Of a stretch of DNA of 64,000 bases, positions 16,612-23,960 are shown one piece after another. The position numbers and the translations under genes are program-made. This DNA is from Myxococcaceae bacterium JPH2. GTDB taxonomy: Bacteria > Myxococcota > Myxococcia > Myxococcales > Myxococcaceae. How positions within the stretch are numbered: the first letter of the stretch is position 1; each line of letters begins with the position of its first letter. The stretch is taken from positions 41,495-105,494 of the forward strand of contig JAEMGR010000022.1 in NCBI GenBank assembly GCA_016458225.1, read 5' to 3'. Below the pieces are notes generated by a model that did no database searches, was not told where the DNA came from, and worked only from the letters and a program-made list of their open reading frames with translations.

Positions 16612-17901
16612 CTAGTTCATCCTTCCCAGCCGATACCAGACGTTCTGCTTCTGCTGAAGCTGTTGCAGTTCGTCGTAGGGGACCGAATCGAAATACAGCT
16701 TCTCCGCCATGTCCGGCGGATAGAGGCTGGGAAACTTCTTGTGCATGTAGCGAGCGTATTGGGTTCGCAAGAAGAAGATGACGCTGGGATTGCTCAGCAC
16801 CTCGTAGTTCGCGATGGACATGTCCTGCATGGCATCCGCCTGCGCTTTGCGCTGGCGGGTGAACTCCGGGAGCGTGGCGTCAAGGTCATGGTCGTGCTTG
16901 TCCAGCAGGGTGGAGAAGGCATCGGCATCTTCCAGCGCCATGTTCATGCCTTGGCCCAGGAAGGGCGCGGTGGCGTGCGCCGCGTCGCCAATCAGCAAGG
17001 CGTTCCCACGATAATGAAAGGTGCTGGAGCGGACGTTGACGAGGTCGTTGCTGGGCAGTGTCATGAACTGCTCCAGCATCTCCTGTCGGCGGAGAGGCGG
17101 CAGGCCGCCGAAGTAGTGGTTGAAGAAGGCGCGCATCGTGTCTCGATCTTGCGTCGCCAGGCTCAGGTCCCCCATGTACGGCAGGCAGATGGCGATGCTG
17201 ATGCTGCCATCGGGAATGGTCGCCGCGCGACCGGCGAAGAGCCCCTTGGAGTCCATGCCGAAGAAGTACAGCAAGTCCTTTCGGAAGCCGAGGTCCGCGG
17301 CATTGGACAGGACCAGCGTCTTGTAGCCGTGGCGGAAGAAGGTCTGCTTGAACTCGAAGCGCCGCAGGCTGCTCTGCATGGACTGGCGCACCGCCGAGTG
17401 CGCGCCATCCGCGCCGATGATCAAATCCCCTTGAAGGTGCAAAAACGCGCCCGTGCTCTCTTGGACGACGACGGACTTCTTCTCCAGGTCAACGCTCAGG
17501 CATTTGCACTCGAAGTGGTACTTCACGCCGTGACGGGTGGCGTGCTTGTTCAGCAGCTTCTGAAACGCCTGGCGATTCAGGGACAGCGGGGAGAGTCCCT
17601 CGCGCGGGGTGAGCTCGCGAATCTTGTACTTGCCGCCCACGGAGAAGGCCATGCCCGCGATGGGCTCGCCGCACCGCTGGAGTTCGTGTGGGTCGATTCC
17701 AGCCTTCAGGACGGCCTTGATTCCCCTGACGTTCATGCTCACGCCGATGGCGCGCGAGTTGTTCTTCTCCAGAGCAGAGACGGTGTTCTGCAGGGGGTCT
17801 CTTCTCTTCTCGACGACACGAACGTCGTACCCACGTCGCGCGAGATTGATGGCGGCCAGGCTCCCCGCCAGTCCGCCGCCCACAATGATGGCTTTGTGCA
17901 T
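16612..17901 (-). CDS. vioC: VioC, FAD-dependent (deoxy)violacein monooxygenase
   Basis: A 429-aa flavoprotein hydroxylase, the same length as Chromobacterium VioC. The FAD fingerprint is AIIVGGGLAGSLAAINLARR (about 4-23). Family-defining stretches include SRAIGVSMNVRGIKAVL, MAFSVGGKYKIRELTP, QTFFRHGYKTLVLSN, YFFGMDSKGLFAGRAATIPD and the second FAD site GDAAHATAPFLGQGMNMAL (about 306-324). It ends YDELQQLQQKQNVWYRLGR. VioC oxidises C2 of one indole ring, using NAD(P)H and O2, to give (deoxy)violaceinic acid, which oxidises spontaneously to pigment. Its ATG directly follows the vioB stop with no gap, indicating translational coupling. The closest alternative, the related VioD hydroxylase (about 373 aa), is excluded by length and by these stretches. 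Confidence 0.95.
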   Translation of the reverse strand: MHKAIIVGGGLAGSLAAINLARRGYDVRVVEKRRDPLQNTVSALEKNNSRAIGVSMNVRGIKAVLKAGIDPHELQRCGEPIAGMAFSVGGKYKIRELTPREGLSPLSLNRQAFQKLLNKHATRHGVKYHFECKCLSVDLEKKSVVVQESTGAFLHLQGDLIIGADGAHSAVRQSMQSSLRRFEFKQTFFRHGYKTLVLSNAADLGFRKDLLYFFGMDSKGLFAGRAATIPDGSISIAICLPYMGDLSLATQDRDTMRAFFNHYFGGLPPLRRQEMLEQFMTLPSNDLVNVRSSTFHYRGNALLIGDAAHATAPFLGQGMNMALEDADAFSTLLDKHDHDLDATLPEFTRQRKAQADAMQDMSIANYEVLSNPSVIFFLRTQYARYMHKKFPSLYPPDMAEKLYFDSVPYDELQQLQQKQNVWYRLGRMN

Positions 17902-20900
17902 TCAGGCCTCTCTTGAAAGTTTCCCCTGGGCCAGGTCGGTCAGTTGCCGATGGAAGAACTCCAGGGTTTCGATGGGGGCGACGCCGACGAGGTCCGCGCC
18001 AAGGTCGTGGGCCCGTCGCGCCAACGTCAGGCATTTCTGAGCCAGCATCTGGCATCCCACGGCGTAGTCGCTGCTGACCGGGTCATGGGCTGGTTCGGGA
18101 ACCGGGGGGCCGGCATTGCGTCCAGGCAGGCCGGACGGAGTGTTCATCAAGGCGATCGACAAAGGGCGGAGCAGGCCCGTCATGATGTCGATGGAGGCAT
18201 TCATCAGACGAGAGCGGCGCAGGCTGCCCAGCGGCCTCTGCGCGAAGTGGTGCGTCATCAGTGAGAACATCAACTCATGACACCCTTGATAGAGGGACAT
18301 CAGCGCCCGGGCGCCCTCGTGCGTGACCTGGACACCCTCCTCACGGGGCTCCAGGGTGGGATTCCTCAACGCTGGCACGGCCGGCTCGAACGGCCTCTCC
18401 AGGGCGCTGAATCGGGAGGCCATGCGACGCAGTCGCTGGAAATGCGAGGACTCGTAATGGGGTGAATCGACCGCGACTCCCTCGCCCTGCGCGGTGACAT
18501 AATCAATGGAGAAGAGCGCGCTGTCCCGGTCGAAAACCTCCAGCTGATATCCCGGGAATCGTTGGTTGGTCAGCTCATTCAAGAAGAGGTGGTGCTCTCC
18601 GCCGCGCTTGCCGGGGCGGGGGTCGAACAGGTCAGGCAACTCACGAAGCCCCTGGCGAATCGAGGCGTAGAGGTCCGCGATGGACTTTCCAGGTGCGGGG
18701 ATATGCCCTGGCCATTCGAAGCGAACGAACTTGGCGAGCACGTGCGCGGAGAAGGGCTCGAAGGAGAGCTCCGTATCCAGGCCAAAATGGAGCCTCGCCT
18801 GAGTCCCCACCATGGGAAGGCCCGCATGGAAGGGCTCGCCCAGGGCGGTCAACACATTGTTGATCACCAGATAATGAATCATCTCTTCGTGGGCGATCTC
18901 CAGCAGCGTGCCGCGCATGCCACTGTTGAGCCGCCTGTCCTCGGAACCACAGACCAGCTCCAGCTCGGCCAGCTGCCAACGGCCTGCCTGAACCTGCTGG
19001 AGCCCCTGTTGGTAGTTGGGCAGGGAGTAGGCGGCGTACAGATACTGAAACAGCAGGGACAGCTCGAGATCGATCGCTCGTTTCAGTTCCTCGACCAGGT
19101 GTGCCTTGCTGCCGATCGGCTGCGCTCCGCGAGGCTCAGGACGCAGCGTCCTGGAGGCGCCTTCGATGTTCGTCAGATACTTCAGGAACAGCTTGGACTT
19201 GGGGAGGGAGAGCTCCCGGGTGCTCGGCATGTAGTAGCTCTTGTCCCGGTTGAGCGGATCGCACATCTGCCACATCAGTCGGGAGTACGTTTCGCAGCGG
19301 CAGCGATCCGCCAGGCTAAACACCTTGTCCGACATGAAGGGGTAGATCAGCTCGTAATAGCTCATGACGTGCTGATACAAGAATGCATAGTCCACCTGCT
19401 CGGTCGGGACCTCATCCAGGTTCCAGTCATCGGGCAATACCCTGACGCCAATGAACTGGCTGTCTTGGTCCGCTCTCAGCGCAACGCGGGTCGCTCCCGG
19501 ACGTCGGCCCGTGAGGGTGAGTTGCGCATAACCCGTCTGTTGGGGCGAAGGCGTCAGGTGCGCGGCCAGGATGTCGGGGTCTTCAGCCTGCACCACAAGC
19601 GCGGCGTGTGAAGCCAGCTCCCCGCGAAAGCGGCATTGCACGGTGATGGTCTCGGGGAAGACCTGGCCCTTTTGTGGATGAGGGGCCTCGAGAAACAGCT
19701 GGTTGCTGTCCGACTGCACCACCCAATCGGCTTCCTTCCACTGGGCATGTGCGCCTGTCAGGTGGAGAGAGCCGGCGGCGGAGTCCAGCCGAGGCACGTC
19801 GAAGACCCCATGATGGCGCCAATAGTCGAGGTAGAGCTTCTCCGGGATGCTGGCAATCAGCGCGCCGGACTGGCTGCGCAGTGACAGGTCCCCCAGTGGC
19901 AACTTTTCGCCCAGGCCATGCGTGGGATGTCTATCTGAGACGGGCTGGGCGCTCCGGGTGGTGAAGGGAACAGCGGTCGGCATGTTGAGCGACACCCGGT
20001 CCGACTGCACCGTCACCACGACCGGTCCCAAGCCAGGCTGGTGTGGCAACAGGAGACGTCCTGTCGGATGGGTTTCCAGCTCGTGCCGGTACCAGAGGCC
20101 CAGGATGCCCGTCAGGTCATAGAAGACGGGGGAATCCGGCCCCCGCGGCGTCGACATGTTGAACAAGGCGTACTGGACCGTCAGTCCCTGCACCTCCTCG
20201 TCTTCCAGCGCGTGCCGCACGGTCCGCAGGCTGGGGGGGAGGGCGTCGTGAGGAGGGAGTAGGAACTGGGTGTCCTGTTTCGAGACGGAGAATTGAAACA
20301 GCCGCGAGCGGGCGAACTCTTCGGAGAGAAAATGGTGGCTGCGCTCGACGACATGCCCTGTCCCCACCCAGCGCGCGGAGTGGGCACGCGGAATGCTCGC
20401 GGTGAGCAGGGCCGGAGTGTGCGGTGTGGCGTGCGGGTCGCTCAAGGCCAGTTGGCCGGCGTAGATCACGGTGGTGTCGGCTCGGCTGGGATGGTTGTCC
20501 ACCCACCTGGCGCGATTGAACGTCGTGCGAAGGTATTCGTTGTAGTGCCCCCAGAGGGCCAGTTGCGCCCCCACCAGGCTGTCGCCCGTGTCGATGTCTC
20601 CTTCGCGGAGCTGGACCCCCGTGATCCGGACGTTCTCCCAGGAGAAATGATTGTTGCCACCGAAGTTGTATCCGGCGGCCTCGCTGAAGATCCCTCCGGA
20701 GTCCGGCTTCCCCTCTGCGTCGAACCTGGGAGCCAGTTGTTTCAGATGCGCATGAAATTCAGACGGCGGGCGGCGAAGATCAAACGGAGCGCCCTCCATG
20801 AAGACGGTATTGGTGGCGATGTCGAGCTGGCCATGTGTATTCCGATTCGCGGTTGGAACATTGGCGCGAGCCAGACCTCGAAAGTAGAGCCGAGGGAAAT

Positions 20901-20913
20901 GGAGGATGCTCAT
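17902..20913 (-). CDS. vioB: VioB, indole-3-pyruvate imine dimer synthase
   Basis: A 1003-aa protein, matching the family length of about 1000. VioB couples two molecules of indole-3-pyruvate imine made by VioA into the imine dimer that VioE rearranges. The N-terminus (MSILHFPRLYFRGLARANVP) and NNHFSWENVRITGVQLREGD are typical. The middle and C-terminal part contain a ferritin-like iron-binding region: HLVEELKRAIDLELSLLFQY (about 624-643) and LLEIAHEEMIHYLVINNVL (about 690-708) supply the Glu/His ligands, and QGCHELMFSLMTHHF lies further on. RebD of rebeccamycin synthesis is the nearest relative, but neighbouring vioA, vioC and vioE decide the call. It starts 32 bp after vioA. No frameshift is seen, so the enzyme looks intact. 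Confidence 0.95.
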   Translation of the reverse strand: MSILHFPRLYFRGLARANVPTANRNTHGQLDIATNTVFMEGAPFDLRRPPSEFHAHLKQLAPRFDAEGKPDSGGIFSEAAGYNFGGNNHFSWENVRITGVQLREGDIDTGDSLVGAQLALWGHYNEYLRTTFNRARWVDNHPSRADTTVIYAGQLALSDPHATPHTPALLTASIPRAHSARWVGTGHVVERSHHFLSEEFARSRLFQFSVSKQDTQFLLPPHDALPPSLRTVRHALEDEEVQGLTVQYALFNMSTPRGPDSPVFYDLTGILGLWYRHELETHPTGRLLLPHQPGLGPVVVTVQSDRVSLNMPTAVPFTTRSAQPVSDRHPTHGLGEKLPLGDLSLRSQSGALIASIPEKLYLDYWRHHGVFDVPRLDSAAGSLHLTGAHAQWKEADWVVQSDSNQLFLEAPHPQKGQVFPETITVQCRFRGELASHAALVVQAEDPDILAAHLTPSPQQTGYAQLTLTGRRPGATRVALRADQDSQFIGVRVLPDDWNLDEVPTEQVDYAFLYQHVMSYYELIYPFMSDKVFSLADRCRCETYSRLMWQMCDPLNRDKSYYMPSTRELSLPKSKLFLKYLTNIEGASRTLRPEPRGAQPIGSKAHLVEELKRAIDLELSLLFQYLYAAYSLPNYQQGLQQVQAGRWQLAELELVCGSEDRRLNSGMRGTLLEIAHEEMIHYLVINNVLTALGEPFHAGLPMVGTQARLHFGLDTELSFEPFSAHVLAKFVRFEWPGHIPAPGKSIADLYASIRQGLRELPDLFDPRPGKRGGEHHLFLNELTNQRFPGYQLEVFDRDSALFSIDYVTAQGEGVAVDSPHYESSHFQRLRRMASRFSALERPFEPAVPALRNPTLEPREEGVQVTHEGARALMSLYQGCHELMFSLMTHHFAQRPLGSLRRSRLMNASIDIMTGLLRPLSIALMNTPSGLPGRNAGPPVPEPAHDPVSSDYAVGCQMLAQKCLTLARRAHDLGADLVGVAPIETLEFFHRQLTDLAQGKLSREA

Positions 20914-20945
20914 GGCGTTCGACCCGGAATGGCGTGAGGGCGCTG

Positions 20946-22211
20946 TTACAGTCGATTCTCGGAGGCGCGGGTGAGCTGGTCCTGCAGCAACTGAATGGCC
21001 TGATGTGCGCTGATCAGCCCACCTTCCATCCAGCCGCCATGCGGCGTGTAGGCATCTGAGCAGGCAATGACGCCATTGCGATGGAGGAGGGCGGCCGGCT
21101 GCTCGGCCTTGGATTCAAGACAGAACTCCACCCCATGTGGCCAGTACTTGTGAAAATGGTCCTTGAAGGGAGGTAGGGGTTTGCCTCCGAGGGGGAGCGC
21201 CTGCTCCAGGCAGGCGCGCACCCTGCTCAAATAGATGTCCTCACCTTGCTCCAGGCAGTTCCGCCAATAGTTCGCGTTCTCGCCGTCGGTGTAGAACTGT
21301 ACGTACTTCTCGCCTTTGAAATATATCTTCCTGAGGGGATTGTTGACGATGAGGACCTTGTCGGTCACATGACAGTCCTTCCACCAGGCGCTGTTGAATG
21401 TCAGAAATCCCTTGAACAAGGGCAGGGAGCCATATCGGTGAGGGCTCCAGTGGGCGGGAAAGCCGACGTTGAGCTGTGTCATGGCGGAAGGTGGAATGGC
21501 CAGGATGAGGTGGCGCGCGCGATGGAGTCGCGTGGTGCCCTGATGCCTGAAGGCGAGAGCGTGGCCGTCTCCCGTTCGCGAAACGGAGAGCAATCGGTGT
21601 CCCATCCGAAACTCGACCCGGCCCGCATGTGCCTCGAGCTGAAGACGCGTCAGCAGTTGGCCGTAGCCATCCGTTGCATATCGCCATTGATTGAAGGCAT
21701 CGCCAATCAGCCCCTGGGTTTCCGGATGCATCCTGATGATGCTGAAGGCCATGGACGCGGAGACCATTGGCAGGAGGAGGGCGTCATACCCCATGGCCTT
21801 GATGATTCTCTTCGCCTCGGCCTCTCCCTGATAGTGGCTGACGAAATCCAGGAAGGAGTCATGGGGGTGGTCTCCCACCATGGAGAGCAACCCGAGGAGG
21901 GTGGTTCTCAGTCTTCTTTGCGTGTTGTCTTGATAGAGGGCCTGGGTGAATGGGTAGGTCTCATGCGGATGTTGAAAGGAGTGCATGAGCGCCTGGATGC
22001 GTGGATGGAGCTGTGGCGAGTAGCGAGCCGCGCCCAGTTCGGTGATTTCCCCGCTATCGAGTCTCTTTGACAGGATGCGGCCCCCCACGTGGGCATTCAA
22101 ATCAAACACTCGGATGCGGAGAGTGTTGCTGGGTGGGGTATTTGCGAGTTGGGTTGCGCAGGTCAATCCTCCGATTCCGGCGCCAACAATGCAGATATCC
22201 GAATGAGGCAT
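20946..22211 (-). CDS. vioA: VioA, FAD-dependent L-tryptophan oxidase
   Basis: A 421-aa flavoenzyme that oxidises L-tryptophan to indole-3-pyruvate imine with release of hydrogen peroxide, the first step of violacein synthesis. The FAD motif is CIVGAGIGGLTCATQLANTP (about 7-26). The VioA-specific stretches ELGAARYSPQLHP, MGYDALLLPMVSASMAF, RARHLILAIPPSAM, YGSLPLFKGFLTF, LIVNNPLRKIYFKGEKY and the C-terminal HGVEFCLES...ACSDAYTPHGGWMEGGL all match. The start at 22211 is chosen over one 51 codons earlier because the family begins with this short lead into the FAD strand; AGGA lies about 10 bp upstream. First gene of vioABCE. Its GC content is low for the window: 27 of 60 bases in 21301-21360 are G or C. 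Confidence 0.95.
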   Translation of the reverse strand: MPHSDICIVGAGIGGLTCATQLANTPPSNTLRIRVFDLNAHVGGRILSKRLDSGEITELGAARYSPQLHPRIQALMHSFQHPHETYPFTQALYQDNTQRRLRTTLLGLLSMVGDHPHDSFLDFVSHYQGEAEAKRIIKAMGYDALLLPMVSASMAFSIIRMHPETQGLIGDAFNQWRYATDGYGQLLTRLQLEAHAGRVEFRMGHRLLSVSRTGDGHALAFRHQGTTRLHRARHLILAIPPSAMTQLNVGFPAHWSPHRYGSLPLFKGFLTFNSAWWKDCHVTDKVLIVNNPLRKIYFKGEKYVQFYTDGENANYWRNCLEQGEDIYLSRVRACLEQALPLGGKPLPPFKDHFHKYWPHGVEFCLESKAEQPAALLHRNGVIACSDAYTPHGGWMEGGLISAHQAIQLLQDQLTRASENRL

Positions 22212-22706
22212 CGCAAATTCCTGAACAGAAGAGGGCCCGCTGGGGTGGACCTTCTTCGTTCTGCGCGGATCCCCGCTCGGCCCGTGGAGGCCCGCTGACG
22301 AGGATTTGAATGAAGGCGTGTCGTGTGTGCCAGATGTTGAACGCCACGGCGTTGGCGGGCTCACGCCGCTTGCTTCATGAAGGAGTCGGCTGATGTCTCA
22401 GGAGACGCCCGCGGCTTTGCCGCGCCGGCGGCTCTGCGTCGATAGGTGCAGCCTCATCTGAGGCCTCTTTCGCTCAGGGACAGGGTTCAGATGCCCACGG
22501 GAATGTTTCGCCACAGGCGAAGCACGTGGAACCCTGTCAAAAGAGACCCCGACGTGGCATCGGGCCAGCGTCGCACCGAGATGCTCTCGTCTCCACAGGA
22601 GTCGCTGCGAACTGTCAGAAGGTGTCCAGGCCCCAGCGCATTCCGCGGACCGCGGCGGCCGAACGGGAGCTGACGCGGGGGCAGTGCACCGGCGCCTCTC
22701 GTGATT
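22212..22706. other. vioA upstream region, no gene seen
   Basis: About 500 bp between the vioA start and the terminator of the copper block. It should contain the vio promoter, but I find no convincing -35/-10 pair and no lux-box-like element of the kind that controls vioA in Chromobacterium. Short open frames here have no recognisable protein features. The dyad at 22340-22353 is the best candidate regulatory element. Confidence 0.4.
22340..22353. promoter_or_regulatory. Candidate operator upstream of vioA
   Basis: A dyad, AACGCC-AC-GGCGTT, lies about 130 bp upstream of the vioA start codon. No other strong symmetry was noticed nearby. Function is inference from position only. Confidence 0.3.
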
Positions 22707-22732
22707 CGGGCGGGGCCGGTATGCCCCGCCCG
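22707..22732. terminator. Terminator of the copper-efflux block
   Basis: A perfect 10-bp stem, CGGGCGGGGC (22707-22716) with GCCCCGCCCG (22723-22732), and a 6-nt loop, 115 bp past the last gene of the minus-strand copper set. It separates that set from vioA. Confidence 0.7.
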
Positions 22733-22846
22733 TCACCGAGTCGCCAGGTGCGGACGCCCACCGCCTGCATCAAGTCTCGAATCCCAGCCCGTGCGCCGGT
22801 CTGGGCTTTGTATCGCTGCTGGACACGCGTGGAACGGGCGAGGACC

Positions 22847-23272
22847 TCAATGTCCTGCGTGCTCGTGGCCACTGCCGTGCGCGTGCGGCGCCGCGGCGGG
22901 CTCGGACTCCCCCGGGGTACCCGAGTCCGCCCCAGTGCCCTTGGCGGGGGGCTTGCCGAACTTCACCAGCTGCGCATGCACCTGGTCGTTGCTCATCTTC
23001 ATGCCGTGCACGACGACGCGCTCGCCAGCCTTGAGGTCGGCGGCGGTTGCCGTCGCGCCGCTCTTCTCGTAGCGCGTGCTCGGGTCCGTCATCACCTCTT
23101 GCTGCTTCTTGTCGCTCGTCTCCAGCACGAGCGCGTTCTGCTTCACTTCCTTCACCGTGCCCATGACGTGGACTCCGTCCTTGCCGTGGGCGAGGCCCGC
23201 GGCCGGAGTCATCAGGGCGAGGGCCATCAGGGTGAAGCCCGTCAGGCGGGCCCGAATGGAGGGGGTTTTCAT
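22847..23272 (-). CDS. Small periplasmic OB-fold-like protein (DUF5666-like) with His-rich tail
   Basis: A 141-aa exported protein: signal peptide to about residue 28 (FTLMALALMTPAAGLAHG), a beta-rich core (HVMGTVKEVKQNALVLETSD; ADLKAGERVVVHGMKM) resembling DUF5666 OB-fold-like domains, and a disordered tail ending in AAAPHAHGSGHEHAGH. The clustered His residues suggest copper binding. It is the last gene of the copper-efflux set, 28 bp after the cytochrome c gene. A role as a periplasmic metal buffer, taking the place of CusF (which I do not see), is inference. Confidence 0.7.
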   Translation of the reverse strand: MKTPSIRARLTGFTLMALALMTPAAGLAHGKDGVHVMGTVKEVKQNALVLETSDKKQQEVMTDPSTRYEKSGATATAADLKAGERVVVHGMKMSNDQVHAQLVKFGKPPAKGTGADSGTPGESEPAAAPHAHGSGHEHAGH

Positions 23273-23300
23273 GGCATTGCGCTCCGTGTGTGCGTGAGGA

Positions 23301-23903
23301 CTACGGTCCTTCGAGAAACTGGTCTTCGAGTCGCTGCTCCTGGCGCTCATGTTGCGACTGAGGCATGCCGGCCTCGATTTCGCCCAGCTCCTCGGGGCTG
23401 AGGCCGCGCAATCTGCGGATGAGCCCGACGAGGGCCCAGCTGTCGTGGTTGCCATTCCCGTCGTGGGGTTGGCCCCAGGCCGGCATGCCCGTCAGCCGGA
23501 CGCCGTTCTGGATGATCCAATACAGCTCGCCGTCGCTCAGCGCCTGCGTCATCGTGTCGCGCATGTCCGGCGCGCGTGGGTAGAGCCCCTGTCCAATGGG
23601 GGTCTGTCCACTGCCATTCGCCGCATGGCAGATGGCGCAGTGGTCTCCCCAATGCGCGCGAGCCTCGGAGCGCGCCTGCGCAGAGAGGGGCTCCAGCGGG
23701 TTCTTCAGCGCCCGTCCTTCCTCGGGGATGCTGAAGCCCCGCGCCGCGCGGGCCACCGTCGCTTCGAGCGCGGAGGGCTCCGCTCGGGCCGAGAAGCCAC
23801 GGCGCACCAGGGCCATCCCATACACCCCGCCCCCCAAGCCCAGGACGAGTGCCAGGGCTCCCAGGACAGCGAGGCCGCCCATCACATTCCGGCGCAAGCT
23901 CAC
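23301..23903 (-). CDS. Membrane-anchored c-type cytochrome
   Basis: A 200-aa protein with one N-terminal membrane anchor (MGGLAVLGALALVLGLGGGVYG, about 8-29) and one haem c site, CAICHAANGSGQ (about 89-100), in a cytochrome c class I domain. The distal methionine is probably in GVRLTGMPAWG (about 134-144). The C-terminus is charged and probably flexible. It sits between the CusA pump gene (57 bp) and the His-rich periplasmic protein gene (28 bp). Single-haem proteins of this kind are seen next to Cus/Cop systems in proteobacteria. A role in electron transfer for periplasmic Cu(I) oxidation is inference. Confidence 0.85.
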   Translation of the reverse strand: MSLRRNVMGGLAVLGALALVLGLGGGVYGMALVRRGFSARAEPSALEATVARAARGFSIPEEGRALKNPLEPLSAQARSEARAHWGDHCAICHAANGSGQTPIGQGLYPRAPDMRDTMTQALSDGELYWIIQNGVRLTGMPAWGQPHDGNGNHDSWALVGLIRRLRGLSPEELGEIEAGMPQSQHERQEQRLEDQFLEGP

Positions 23904-23960
23904 GATGGATACTCCTCTTCGGTTCGATGACGCGGCAGATGCTTCGCGCTGCGCTGCCTC

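Noticed and set aside
16612..17901. Possibility that this flavoprotein is VioD rather than VioC
   Set aside because: Length (429 aa), the C-terminal segment and several long stretches match VioC; VioD is about 373 aa.
17902..22211. Rebeccamycin/staurosporine (RebO-RebD) type cluster
   Set aside because: RebO/RebD are the nearest relatives of VioA/VioB, but VioE and VioC are specific to violacein and no RebC/RebP-like P450 is present.
22212..22364. A longer VioA starting at 22364
   Set aside because: The extra 51 residues are Pro/Ser/Arg-rich, not found in the family, and the ATG at 22211 fits the normal N-terminus.
22615..22872. 85-codon minus-strand frame between the copper block and vioA
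   Set aside because: It spans a strong terminator hairpin and overlaps the preceding gene; no domain seen.
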